64,000 nt of DNA from contig JAAEPZ010000173.1 of the NCBI GenBank assembly GCA_024231955.1, forward strand, positions 62,001 through 126,000. Direction: 5' to 3'. Shown here one piece after another: positions 25,629 through 34,715 of this stretch (positions are counted from its first letter, which is position 1; every line of letters begins with the position of its first letter). The notes below the pieces were generated by a model that worked only from the letters and a program-made list of their open reading frames with translations, was not told the DNA's origin and did no database searches. A program made the position numbers and the translations under genes. The stretch is from a bacterium. Its GTDB lineage: Bacteria > Krumholzibacteriota > Krumholzibacteriia > JACNKJ01.

Positions 25629-26830
25629 TGCACACCCCCCTGCCGGTTCGCTACGATTCGCTCGATAATGGCGGACATATCGTCCGCGACAGCTTCCCAG
25701 TCGCGGCTTGCAGCCTCGGCGGCCGCAGCATCGAAGGGGAAGCCGGCAAGCATGGTGCGCATGGCGCCGGTGAGGAGTGGTTGCTCCTCGGGGGGTATCA
25801 GAATGCCGGTTTCGCCATCACGGACTATCTCGGGGATGCCACCCACGCGGGAGGCGATAACCGGCCGCTCACAGGCCAGCGCCTCCACCAGCACGTTGGG
25901 GTAACCCTCCATGACGCTGGGCAACACCAGGCAGTCGGCCGCGCCGAGCCAGGCGGGTATGCCGTCGTGATCGACCGGCGGGAGCAGGGTGATTCCGGAA
26001 TCCGCCCCCAGCGCGCCAATCCGGTCGGCGACCTCCTGTCGCAGTTCACCGTCGCCGATCATAACCAGCCGCGCCTGTCGGCGCAGGTCATCCGGCAGAG
26101 CGGTGAACGCCTCGATCAGATTGAAGACCCCCTTGATCTTACGCATCGAACCGATGAAAAGGAAGATGAACGGATCGGGTTCGAGATTCAACTCCGAGCG
26201 GCAGGCGGCCCTGTCCCGGGGATGGAAACGGGTGCTGTCGATGCCGTTGGACACGACGGTAATCCGATCCGGCGCCAGGCCGAGTGCAATCATCTTGTTT
26301 CTGAGCGCACGGCTCACCGCCACGACATGATCCGCACCGCGCAGGGCGGCCAGAGTATGCTTGCGACGGGACGCCTCATCGGTGAACACATTGACGTCTG
26401 AACCACGCACTTTGATTATGAGGGGAATCCCGTATCTCCTGGCCAGACGCCAGGCCGCCCAGCCGTCCGGGAAGGCATAGTGGGCCACGATGAAATCGGG
26501 TTTGTGCTCCCGCCGCAACCGTTCGAAGACACCTGTGATACCCAGCTTGAGCAGCAAGCCATAGCTGGAGCGGAGTATGCGCGGGATCACGACATGCCGG
26601 GGGTACTCAATAGTGAAACCGTTGATGTCAGCCTGACTGGGAACGACATGATGAGCAAACCGGGGGCGATTGCGCATGAACGCCGGCACCCAGGGCAAGG
26701 GGGAGATAGCACGAAGATCGTAACGCTTCAATAAGCGTAACGTCTCCTGCCATACGAACATACCTCTGGTCCGTTCAACCGGATTAGGCAGCAGGTTCGT
26801 GATAATCACCCCTTTGCGTTTTTCACTCAT
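25625..26830 (-). CDS. Glycosyltransferase family 4
   Basis: A GT-B transferase of about 401 residues. Start taken at the ATG at 26830 (MSEKRKGVIITNL) because homologues begin near this strand; the frame extends seven residues further to 26851. The second domain shows FLFIGSMRKIKGVFNLIEA, and the GT4 signature EGYPNVLVEALACERPVIAS followed by VGGIPEIV with the donor-binding Glu of EGYPN. It most likely adds a second sugar of the repeat unit. Its ATG is 63 bases after the heparinase-family gene's end. Confidence 0.87.
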   Translation of the reverse strand: MSEKRKGVIITNLLPNPVERTRGMFVWQETLRLLKRYDLRAISPLPWVPAFMRNRPRFAHHVVPSQADINGFTIEYPRHVVIPRILRSSYGLLLKLGITGVFERLRREHKPDFIVAHYAFPDGWAAWRLARRYGIPLIIKVRGSDVNVFTDEASRRKHTLAALRGADHVVAVSRALRNKMIALGLAPDRITVVSNGIDSTRFHPRDRAACRSELNLEPDPFIFLFIGSMRKIKGVFNLIEAFTALPDDLRRQARLVMIGDGELRQEVADRIGALGADSGITLLPPVDHDGIPAWLGAADCLVLPSVMEGYPNVLVEALACERPVIASRVGGIPEIVRDGETGILIPPEEQPLLTGAMRTMLAGFPFDAAAAEAASRDWEAVADDMSAIIERIVANRQGGVQ

Positions 26831-26914
26831 TCCAGTGGGTCCGGCACGCACATCTCCGTATCGCGCAAGCCCCTCCCTCCCGGGTTCGGCCCCTGATGGG
26901 CTCTTTCATATTGC

Positions 26915-29065
26915 TTAATCATGCGGCATCGCTTCCGCCTGAATCCAGGGGAGGTCGATTACTCTGTTTTCGTCCGCTTCTCCGAACATCTCCAGTACAA
27001 TTTTCCCGACATCCCCACTTAAACGACTTTCAGTTAATGAGAAAGATGATCTGGGGTCGGCCAAAACCGTCACGAAAAGCCACGGCGGAGCAGTCTGCCC
27101 AGCCAAAGCAAGCTGCCAGACGGGCTCTTTTCTGTCGTAGTCATCCGAGAACCAACCGGGTTTATCCCTTGTTTCCAAGGCCTCGGGGCCGTAAAAGTGA
27201 CCGATCAGAACAGGATCCGCCACCGAAGAGACCGTCAGACGACGGCAGGTCATCCCCTTCATGCCGGTCGTGGTGGTGCCGGTTTTGTCCCAGTTCGGTT
27301 CACAGCCCGGCGCACAGAGCCACTGCTGACTCAGATGCAGCAACTCGGGTCCGGTGTCTGAGGTCTGAACCGAATCCATGATTACGACAATCCCCTCGCG
27401 GAGCATCGTCACGCGGCGGGTAACCGTCAATGGTTCATTACCCGGTCCCCGATCTCCGTGACGAACAGCCTCCCAGAAATACCCCGATCCGGCGCAGCCG
27501 CTGTCCCTGAGTTCCGCTGACCCTTTTCGGTTCCAACCGAAACGGTCCGGAGCGGCGTGCGGCTCGGCGGAATCCTGCTTGTTCACACGGAGGATATTGT
27601 GCGCCAACCCGCCACGGAAGTGATCGCGAATGTCCTGGGAGCCATTGTAGAGGCAGGTGCCGGCATCCACCAGAACTGGATGACCACCGTACGAAACGGT
27701 CAGGGCGAGTTGATCCAGGTGACTGTGTCCGCCACCACCACGCCCCATGGGTCCGGACTTGAAAACGAGATGCCCGGAGGGGATACCCGTATCGCAGCGC
27801 TCACCGAAACGGGCCGAGTGCCATCCGGCCATATGGAAGTTCTCCAGAGCGGGCAGGTCTCCCGGGCAGCATTCCGGCATCGGTACCGGGCCGGCCAGCC
27901 AGAGCGCTTCGCCATTAAGTGTCTGGGCGGGTTTGCCGAGATTCTGCACTCCGAGCAGGTGGAAGCCAAGCGCAAGCAAACCACCCACATCGCGACGGGA
28001 TCGATTGTCGAGGCGAATGATACGTCCGGCATCGTCGTCACCCAGGGAGACCAGTTGCAGATCCGGACCATACAGCGCGGCCAACGGACGGAACATGGAT
28101 CGCATTGTCTCAAGCCAGGTGTCGGAGGCATCATCACCTGCTGCGCGTCCCCAGAGGTGAGCCTGCAGATAGAATTCGAGCACGAAGCGGTGATATTCGA
28201 CCGCCTGTTCCGCCAACACGCCGTCACGCAACACCTGCAGCGGCAGTTCGCGGTGCAGTATTCTGAGCCCCCGCTCCCTCCAGGCTGCCGAATCGGGAAA
28301 CACCGGCAGAGCCGATCCCAGGGCATAGAGTGCCGCGGCCTCACCCACGAGATGGTTGTTGGCTATCTCCTTCTCGGACAGATGCTCCGCCAGAAAGCGC
28401 CCGTTTTCCAGAAGTGAGGCCGTGAGCAGCAGAGCGGTTTCGTCATCGAGATGTTCGGCGGGCAATAGCTGCCAGGTCCAGAGCAGGGAGAAGATCCGCA
28501 GAGCGGACTCCAGCCCGGCGATCCAATGGGGACCCCACCCCACCGGGTTCGCATCCCGGAAGTGTGCAAGGAGAAGCAGTGCCTGGCGGGCCGATTCGGC
28601 GTCGCTCTGCAGACGGGCATGCGCGGCCAGGGCGGGAGCGGCCTGAAGGCGACCCAGCTCCCAGAGCAGACGGATGTCCCCGTGGGCCAGAAAGTCGGCG
28701 TGATCATAGACTTTGGCGGGCAACAGCGGCCACGAACCGCCACCGGGCGTCGCCAGCCAATCCGGCAGAAGATCCTGCTCCAGATGATGGTCAAAAAACG
28801 GCTGCCGCCCGGCATTGATGTCTGCTGCTATCGTACTCAAACCCAGATCGGCGGCGGGATTGGCGGTCAAGGCCGCCAGAGCGTCGGTATCGTGGATTGG
28901 GCGAAACGCCCCGCGCAGGGATTCTGCATTAGGGCGTTGGTCGTCCAGGTATTCCGACGTCAGCACACCGGCCAGCAAAGCGGCCGGAGTCGGGGAAGCT
29001 CCCGGCATGGCCAGCCTCCCCTGCAATCGCCGCCATGTGCGGCGCAAACGTCCGATCCCCAGCAT
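26915..29065 (-). CDS. Heparinase II/III-family polysaccharide lyase
   Basis: The 716-residue product has an N-terminal alpha-helical toroid and a C-terminal beta-sheet domain of the heparinase II/III type. The conserved signature is GHLVFKSGPMGRGGGGHSHLDQLALTV around residue 440, with HSHLDQ and later LAHNILRVN being typical of the family. Lyases of this type cleave uronic-acid-containing glycans by beta-elimination. There is no signal peptide at the start, so it is either cytosolic or exported another way; in exosortase-type clusters such a gene may trim or edit the nascent polymer. Its ATG shares one base with the wecB stop, so it is translationally coupled to WecB. Confidence 0.82.
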   Translation of the reverse strand: MLGIGRLRRTWRRLQGRLAMPGASPTPAALLAGVLTSEYLDDQRPNAESLRGAFRPIHDTDALAALTANPAADLGLSTIAADINAGRQPFFDHHLEQDLLPDWLATPGGGSWPLLPAKVYDHADFLAHGDIRLLWELGRLQAAPALAAHARLQSDAESARQALLLLAHFRDANPVGWGPHWIAGLESALRIFSLLWTWQLLPAEHLDDETALLLTASLLENGRFLAEHLSEKEIANNHLVGEAAALYALGSALPVFPDSAAWRERGLRILHRELPLQVLRDGVLAEQAVEYHRFVLEFYLQAHLWGRAAGDDASDTWLETMRSMFRPLAALYGPDLQLVSLGDDDAGRIIRLDNRSRRDVGGLLALGFHLLGVQNLGKPAQTLNGEALWLAGPVPMPECCPGDLPALENFHMAGWHSARFGERCDTGIPSGHLVFKSGPMGRGGGGHSHLDQLALTVSYGGHPVLVDAGTCLYNGSQDIRDHFRGGLAHNILRVNKQDSAEPHAAPDRFGWNRKGSAELRDSGCAGSGYFWEAVRHGDRGPGNEPLTVTRRVTMLREGIVVIMDSVQTSDTGPELLHLSQQWLCAPGCEPNWDKTGTTTTGMKGMTCRRLTVSSVADPVLIGHFYGPEALETRDKPGWFSDDYDRKEPVWQLALAGQTAPPWLFVTVLADPRSSFSLTESRLSGDVGKIVLEMFGEADENRVIDLPWIQAEAMPHD

Positions 29066-30225
29066 CAGTCACTCACGGAGAAAGGTTCGGGGAGAGTCTC
29101 ACCCAGGAAATGGTGAGCCAGACGTGCTTCGATCCGATGCGATGCATGTCCGTCACCGTAGGGGTTGACCGAGTTGGCCATGGCGGCATGCTTCTCGGGG
29201 CTCTCGAGAAGTTCGGTCAGTTCGCTGGTGATCGTCTCGAACTTGGTGCCGACCAGGCTGACCGTGCCCGCGCGCAGCGCTTCCGGACGTTCGGTGACCT
29301 CACGCAGAACCAGCACCGGCACGCCGAGGCTGGGCGCCTCCTCCTGAATGCCGCCGCTATCTGTGACGATGACGTGAGCGTGCTTCATCAGCCACACAAA
29401 CGGCGCGTAGTCCAACGGCGCGGTGAGGGTGACATTGTCGAGGTTCCCGAGGATCTCCTCGGCCGGACCCTTGACGTTGGGATTGGGATGCACGGGGTAG
29501 ATGAGATGGCTGTCGGGGTGGGCCTTCATGACGCCGGCCAGAGCCTTGAAGGCCGTCGCCAGGGGCGCGCCAAACGATTCGCGGCGATGAGCCGTCAGCA
29601 GCACCAGCTTGCGGCCATCGTCCAGCGGGATATCGGGCAGCCCGGCGGGTTCCTCTTCGTGGGCGGCTATAGTGAGCAGGGCATCAATGACGGTATTGCC
29701 GGTAACCAGGATCTTGTCGCTGTTCACGCTCTCACCCCGGAGATTCCAGGCGGAGCGGGAGGTGGGCGAGAAGTGCAGCTCGGTGAGCACACCGGTCAGT
29801 CGGCGGTTGATCTCCTCGGGGAAGGGGCTGTAGCGCTGACCCGTACGGAGACCCGCCTCAACATGACCGACGGGAATCTTGAGATAGAAAGCGGCCAGGG
29901 AACCGACAAATGAGGTGGAGGTATCGCCGTGGACCAGCACCATATCGGGTTTGCACTCCTCGAAGACCTTTTCGAGTCCGGAGAGCACCTTGCCGGTGAT
30001 ATCGAAGAGATTCTGGCCGGAACGCATGACGTCGAGATCGAAGTCCGGTTTGATATCGAAGAGTCGGAATACCTGATCCAGAAGCTCACGATGCTGGGCC
30101 GTGGCCACGACGATGGTCTCCCAGCGGCCCGGATTGGCCTTCAGCTCGCGGATAACCGGCGCCATCTTGATCGCCTCGGGACGGGTTCCGACAACAACGG
30201 CGATTTTGGTTTTGGCTGGACTCAT
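29065..30225 (-). CDS. wecB: UDP-N-acetylglucosamine 2-epimerase (non-hydrolysing)
   Basis: A 386-residue cytosolic enzyme that interconverts UDP-GlcNAc and UDP-ManNAc, supplying ManNAc-type sugars for the surface glycan. The family landmarks are clear: VVGTRPEAIKMAPVIREL at the N-terminus, VHGDTSTSFVGSLAAFYL, GHVEAGLRTG, and the C-terminal TDSGGIQEEAPSLGVPVLVL followed by TERPEAL. It is the first gene of the long minus-strand operon (30225 down to 18131), so it supplies the precursor for the downstream transferases. No dehydrogenase (wecC) is adjacent. Confidence 0.93.
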   Translation of the reverse strand: MSPAKTKIAVVVGTRPEAIKMAPVIRELKANPGRWETIVVATAQHRELLDQVFRLFDIKPDFDLDVMRSGQNLFDITGKVLSGLEKVFEECKPDMVLVHGDTSTSFVGSLAAFYLKIPVGHVEAGLRTGQRYSPFPEEINRRLTGVLTELHFSPTSRSAWNLRGESVNSDKILVTGNTVIDALLTIAAHEEEPAGLPDIPLDDGRKLVLLTAHRRESFGAPLATAFKALAGVMKAHPDSHLIYPVHPNPNVKGPAEEILGNLDNVTLTAPLDYAPFVWLMKHAHVIVTDSGGIQEEAPSLGVPVLVLREVTERPEALRAGTVSLVGTKFETITSELTELLESPEKHAAMANSVNPYGDGHASHRIEARLAHHFLGETLPEPFSVSD

Positions 30226-30367
30226 GATTACCTCTTCCGGTTGGCTGGCAGCAATGGTGCGCTCAAATCTTCCCGTTTATATCAGGGTGACGGACCGGCA
30301 TCCATCAAAATACTTGGGTGACAATCACAAATGGTCTAGGCTGCGACTGTCAACCTGAAGGAGCGCT

Positions 30368-31270
30368 TTGCACAATCCGATCCAGAAAGTCAGCCTGCTC
30401 TACTATGAAGGATTAGCCAGCTTCACGTCATGGCGCAACTGGCTCCCCCTGCTCATGTTCTGGGCAATACAGGCCATATGTCTCACTTTTCTTACACACT
30501 TCTCCGACCTGCCTGGTGGGGATTGGCTGATCTCGTCGTTCAAGGGTGCATTCGGTCTTGATGCCCTCGAATATCCAGGCTTCTATCTGCTGCTGCCCGA
30601 TCTGCACCAGCGTCTCTACATGGCGCTTGCCGGCACACTGGGAATTTTCATGCAGGGGGTGAGTCTTCTCTACCTGATGCAATGGCATACCAGGGGGCAG
30701 GTGACAAGGGAGCGGATCTGGATACGGGTGCTCAGACGCTGGCCGGGGTTGTTCGTGATCAACCTGATCAGTCTGGCGCTCTTTCTCGGACCATTGATCG
30801 CGGTCAAGCACCTGTTGCTGCCGGTGATCGAAAGCGCATCGGCCGGTCGCGGGCTGTTCCTGGCCTGCTACGGCATCGGCTTCGTGGCGGAGATCCTCCT
30901 GGCCTATGCGGCCTTCCTGCTTCTGGCCTTCGACAGCGGTCTCAAGGCCTCCCTCGTCGCCAGCGTCAAGTTCGCGGCGCAGAACATCTGGGTAATGATC
31001 TGCCTGATCATGATCCCCTTCTTCCTGGCTCTGCCGCTGCAGTGGGTGGCCGCCGCTCGGGTGAGCATCATCACCAGGTTCAGGCCCGAGCTGATCTTCT
31101 ATCTGCTGCTGCTCAACAGTCTGGTGATGGTGGCGATTCTGTTCATCCAGCTGTCGACGCTCGTGCGCTACTACGCCGAGGAGAAACTGCGCAAACCGTT
31201 CGCGGGTGAGTGGGACGACAAGGATCTGCCCGAGCGACGGGTATATGATCCCGGGTCGCCGGGACGATGA
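30368..31270 (+). CDS. Polytopic membrane protein of unknown function
   Basis: The 300-residue product begins at TTG, with GAAGGAG a few bases upstream. It has about six predicted transmembrane helices: near residues 26-45, 82-103, 124-148, 162-190, 205-228 and 243-263. No catalytic motif is visible. The C-terminal tail is charged and hydrophilic (EEKLRKPFAGEWDDKDL). It opens the accessory block and points away from wecB. I cannot assign a role. Confidence 0.65.
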   Translation: MHNPIQKVSLLYYEGLASFTSWRNWLPLLMFWAIQAICLTFLTHFSDLPGGDWLISSFKGAFGLDALEYPGFYLLLPDLHQRLYMALAGTLGIFMQGVSLLYLMQWHTRGQVTRERIWIRVLRRWPGLFVINLISLALFLGPLIAVKHLLLPVIESASAGRGLFLACYGIGFVAEILLAYAAFLLLAFDSGLKASLVASVKFAAQNIWVMICLIMIPFFLALPLQWVAAARVSIITRFRPELIFYLLLLNSLVMVAILFIQLSTLVRYYAEEKLRKPFAGEWDDKDLPERRVYDPGSPGR

Positions 31271-31308
31271 GACTGAGCCCCCCCTAATCGCCATCACCAA
31301 AACCGGAA

Positions 31309-31764
31309 TTACCCGACCTTTGACTCCGCCTGCTCACCCTCATCCTTTTTGGTTTGGACCGACTCCCACATCGTATTCTCCTTGGAGATGAATGACTCGA
31401 TCCGCTTGACGAACAGCCCCTCTTTGTCCTCCGTATGGGCGTAGTCGTGCACCTCGGCATCGTAGTAGTATATCTCCTTCTTCAGCGTTTCGGCCGTGGT
31501 TCGGTAGTTGAGCCAGTTCTCCTGAAATTTGAAGGTCTTCAACCCGGTGGTGCTGATGGCCAGAATTACGGACACGACGACACTGACGAACTGATACCGC
31601 TCGGGAGCAGTGGAGATCAATACCGGCAGAATGACCGCCAGAATGATGACGATCCACTGGAAGAAATTGTACAGCTTCTTGTAGCGGGCAGCGCGATTGT
31701 CATACCACTTGATCTGATCTTCATACCGCCGCTCCAGGTAGGTATCGAATTTATGTTGATCCAT
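31309..31764 (-). CDS. SLATT/DUF4231-like two-TM protein, partner of the TIR protein
   Basis: The 151-residue protein has two transmembrane helices (about residues 34-51, FFQWIVIILAVILPVLIS, and 58-76, QFVSVVVSVILAISTTG) and a conserved helical C-terminal part with WLNYRTTAETLKKEIYYYDA. This layout and the final phrase match DUF4231/SLATT proteins. SLATT domains are predicted pore-forming effectors of nucleotide-signal-linked immune systems, but few have been tested. The N-terminus is a charged helix (DTYLERRYEDQIKWYDNRAARYKK). It follows the TIR gene by 32 bases on the same strand and is likely cotranscribed with it. The alternative is an unrelated small membrane regulator. Confidence 0.7.
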   Translation of the reverse strand: MDQHKFDTYLERRYEDQIKWYDNRAARYKKLYNFFQWIVIILAVILPVLISTAPERYQFVSVVVSVILAISTTGLKTFKFQENWLNYRTTAETLKKEIYYYDAEVHDYAHTEDKEGLFVKRIESFISKENTMWESVQTKKDEGEQAESKVG

Positions 31765-31796
31765 TACATCCTCTCAGATTGCGTTACCCACTCGGA

Positions 31797-32768
31797 TTAC
31801 CGGCCCGCCCGTTTGGCGAAGAAGTTCTGAACCCGACCGTCCAAACGGTCGATCACCTGCTGCACCGCCACCATCCCCCACCCGGTCGTGATGGCTGCCG
31901 GCCAGAAGAATACCAGGGCTATGGCCGCTCCGGTGGCTTTGTCGGCCCATTTGCTGGGCGCGATCGTGACCTGAAGATCGGAACCGAGCGACCTGAGGTG
32001 GACCGTAACCGCCAGCTCAAGTCCCAACCCGGTCTTGAGCACCTTGATCAGCTGATTATCCGGGACTTTTCTCGCCTGTATGACCACATCCGTATCGTGA
32101 GGAACGGTCTGCGTATCGAGACCCTCCACCCTGAGGACATCCTCCAGGACGGCGGTCAGTTCATCAACATGCCTGGCGCCATCCGCGTACGAATGCTCCA
32201 CCTTGGACACCTTTTTGTTCTGCAGCTTGTTCAGGAGCGTTTTATTCTCCGGCTGAGATTGACTCGCCACGGCAACGTGCGGTTGCCCTTTTTCCGAGAG
32301 CAGTTTACCGAAGTTGGCAATTCGCTCCGCTTTGGAGATCTCGTCCACGGGGGTCGGATTGATCTTGAAAACGCTGAACGCCTTCTCAAGACGGGGAACC
32401 AGACTGGCGGGGTCGCCGGGGATGGGCGCACAAGTCACCGTTCCTAGACGCTGCATCCACTCCGGACGCTTGGCCGAAAGCTCATCATGGGAGATCGCGC
32501 TCAACAGCGGGATGACCTTCTTGCCGAGATCCTGGGCGCGTGTCAGTTCCGTTGTGACCTCGTGGGATTGGATACAGGTCTTTGAGATGATCAGGATGAA
32601 GATCTGGCACTCCTCAATGGCCTGGAGCGTCTGGTCCATATGGGACAAACCGGGGATACTGTCCAGTTCGTAACACCAGGTCGAGTAGTCCCTCCTCTCC
32701 AGACCGAGAGCCAGATGAAGTGCGATAGGTCCATCTTCCGCCACATGACTGATGAATATCGTGCCCAT
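31797..32768 (-). CDS. TIR-domain protein with C-terminal membrane-associated domain
   Basis: The 323-residue product opens with a TIR domain (residues 1-130): MGTIFISHVAEDGPIALHLA is strand A, WCYELDSIPG is the loop before helix B, and IISKTCIQSHEVTTELTRAQ includes Glu74, which sits where the catalytic Glu of NAD-cleaving TIR domains lies. A charged linker of 60 residues follows. The C-terminal part (residues about 205-310) holds a beta-rich segment, a KWADK phrase and a hydrophobic stretch (GAAIALVFFWPAAITTGWGM) that may enter the membrane. In bacterial immunity TIR domains consume NAD+ or make signal nucleotides, which fits a SLATT-type effector partner. Role inferred; no adjacent ThsA- or Argonaute-type gene is present. 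Confidence 0.78.
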   Translation of the reverse strand: MGTIFISHVAEDGPIALHLALGLERRDYSTWCYELDSIPGLSHMDQTLQAIEECQIFILIISKTCIQSHEVTTELTRAQDLGKKVIPLLSAISHDELSAKRPEWMQRLGTVTCAPIPGDPASLVPRLEKAFSVFKINPTPVDEISKAERIANFGKLLSEKGQPHVAVASQSQPENKTLLNKLQNKKVSKVEHSYADGARHVDELTAVLEDVLRVEGLDTQTVPHDTDVVIQARKVPDNQLIKVLKTGLGLELAVTVHLRSLGSDLQVTIAPSKWADKATGAAIALVFFWPAAITTGWGMVAVQQVIDRLDGRVQNFFAKRAGR

Positions 32769-33120
32769 AAGAATTCCCTTTCATCATGAACCACCTTGAG
32801 CCCGAAATGACCTTGATGGTCAACAGGCCTGCCTGGATCAGGCGAACACAATGACGATTCCGGCCGAGAAGCGGCACTGGGGAGGATGGGTGGCGGCCGG
32901 AGAGATAACCTGAACCGGCATCCGGATGTAAATCGGATTCTATCAAGCGAGTGTAGAGGACTACTTCACGGTTGGCAAGAGCTCGACAGGCTAATTTGCA
33001 TGCGATCAATTAATCGGGCAGCGACCTTTGGGCTGATTGCCCGCCATCACCGCTAGTGCCCCTGAACCGGAAAACGGCTCGGGGGCACTGTCAGGTTCGC
33101 ACAAGAGCGATCATGCTTGA
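32769..33120. other. Intergenic region upstream of the TIR gene
   Basis: A 352-base gap that must hold the TIR gene's promoter and the terminator of the FG-GAP gene (listed separately). No other gene or clear -35/-10 pair was found. Confidence 0.5.
33055..33089 (-). terminator. Hairpin terminator after the FG-GAP gene
   Basis: AGTGCCCC (33055-33062) pairs with GGGGCACT (33082-33089); inside, further pairing with CCG and CGG around GAAAA extends the stem. It lies 32 bases past the stop of the gene at 33121. No long T-run follows, so termination may be partial. Confidence 0.65.
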
Positions 33121-34551
33121 TCATTTAAGCAGGACCAATCTGCATGCGAGCCGATCTGCGGTTGAGTTCAGACGCACGTGATAGACGCCGCTGGCGAGAT
33201 CATCACCAGCAAAGGTCACCGAGTGACGACCCGCCGGCAGATGCTCCTCCAGCAGGTGAGCCACCTCCCGTCCCCGGGAATCGAAAACCGCCAGGGATAC
33301 GTGCCCGGCGCCGTTCAGCGTGAAATTGATGGAGGTCTGCGGGTTGAAGGGGTTGGGGATGACATGCAGCTCCCCGCGCAGTTCCGGCACCTCTCCGGAG
33401 ATCGCCGTCGTCGGTTCGTTGCGATACCACTTGACCCTGTTGCAGCCGGTATGGCCGCTGGCCGCGATGATATCCTCCCTGCCGTCACCATTGAGGTCGC
33501 AGATGTCCAGAGGCCATACACGGTCAAAGCTCCCATCCACCTCCCGCTTTGTCCAGGTGTGAGCGGTCAGCGATTCGCGATACCAGACCGACACCTCGTC
33601 GCTCTGCTGGCCGGTCGCGGCGATATCCATGATCTCATCATCATCCAGCAGAGCTCCAGCCGCGACGCAGGCCTTATTCACCCCATACCCGACATTGTGA
33701 CGGGTCCAGTCGCCGCCCGCGCCGTCCACATTCTCCCACCAGGCGACCATGTTGCCCAGGTAGGCGGCTCCTACGACATCAAGATCCAGGTCATTGTCCA
33801 TATCCACGGCCTGCACGCGATGCACGCCGTAGAAATCCCCGTCGATGAGCCCGGGCTCCCAGACGATGGGATCGCCGCCGTCGTTACGGAACCACATGAC
33901 GTCGTTGTCCTGCAGCGCCGCGCCCACGATGTCGGGCAGACCGTCACCATCGATGTCGCCCGAGCGGACGGATTTGCCCATCCTGAAGTTGGTCCGCACC
34001 GTCTGCTTCGTCCAGTTGGGCGGATCCTGACCGTCGCCGAACCAGACCGCCACATCATGCTGAGAGGATGAGGTGGCAAGGACATCCATGTAGCCATCGA
34101 GATTGAGGTCGTCGACGCAGACCTCGTGGGGATCATGGTAATAGGACGTGTTCACCCAGAAGCGGGTCCACTCGACCGGATCGCCACCCTCGTTGCGGTA
34201 CCAGGCCACCCGGCGTCCCGTGTAGGAGGCAGCCACGACGTCGGTCCGGCCATCGTCGTTGATGTCCTCGGTATAGATCGACCGAGCGCCGGACAGGTAG
34301 GTGTCGATGGTGTGCTTGGTCCAGTTCGGCGGATCGGCGCCATCGCTGCGCCACCAGACCACATCATTGTCTTCGATCACGGCCCCTGCGATATCCATGT
34401 GGATATCTTCATCAATGAAGCAGCCCTGGACACTGGCGGTACCGAAGGTAAGTGAATCGATGAGGAATTCGGTAAACTCGGCCTCGCCCCGCGCAGGGGC
34501 GGACAGCGTCAGTGTCGTAAGCAACACATAGCAAATCAGTCTGACGGTCAT
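33121..34551 (-). CDS. Secreted FG-GAP/VCBS-repeat protein with C-terminal FlgD/T9SS-type domain
   Basis: A 476-residue exported protein. Signal peptide MTVRLICYVLLTTLTLSAPARGEA is followed by about eight FG-GAP/VCBS-type blades of some 45 residues, each carrying a calcium-binding Asp-rich loop such as DINDDGRTDVVAA, DLNLDGYMDVLAT, DIDGDGLPDIVGA and DLNGDGREDIIAA. Together they should form a beta-propeller. The tail has NPFNPQTSINFTL and GVYHVRLNS of the FlgD-Ig/T9SS sorting domain. It is thus a cell-surface or secreted adhesion-type protein; ligand unknown. It is divergently oriented from the CadC-like regulator gene at 34716, which could control it. Confidence 0.83.
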   Translation of the reverse strand: MTVRLICYVLLTTLTLSAPARGEAEFTEFLIDSLTFGTASVQGCFIDEDIHMDIAGAVIEDNDVVWWRSDGADPPNWTKHTIDTYLSGARSIYTEDINDDGRTDVVAASYTGRRVAWYRNEGGDPVEWTRFWVNTSYYHDPHEVCVDDLNLDGYMDVLATSSSQHDVAVWFGDGQDPPNWTKQTVRTNFRMGKSVRSGDIDGDGLPDIVGAALQDNDVMWFRNDGGDPIVWEPGLIDGDFYGVHRVQAVDMDNDLDLDVVGAAYLGNMVAWWENVDGAGGDWTRHNVGYGVNKACVAAGALLDDDEIMDIAATGQQSDEVSVWYRESLTAHTWTKREVDGSFDRVWPLDICDLNGDGREDIIAASGHTGCNRVKWYRNEPTTAISGEVPELRGELHVIPNPFNPQTSINFTLNGAGHVSLAVFDSRGREVAHLLEEHLPAGRHSVTFAGDDLASGVYHVRLNSTADRLACRLVLLK

Positions 34552-34715
34552 ATCTCCTCCATGGCTTTAGCTGGTGGAATTATAACCATCACAATAACTT
34601 GCGGCCTGCAGAGCGGCTCCGGATAACCTCCTGAACAGCTCCGGCTCTTGCGGTGCCCCCCACGAATGCCCTAGCTTGAATCAGGAGATCAACCAAACCC
34701 AGCAACAGGTGAACG

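Noticed and set aside
31309..32768. A Thoeris system
   Set aside because: A TIR protein is present, but no ThsA (SIR2/SLOG-type) gene is next to it; the partner is a small two-TM protein.
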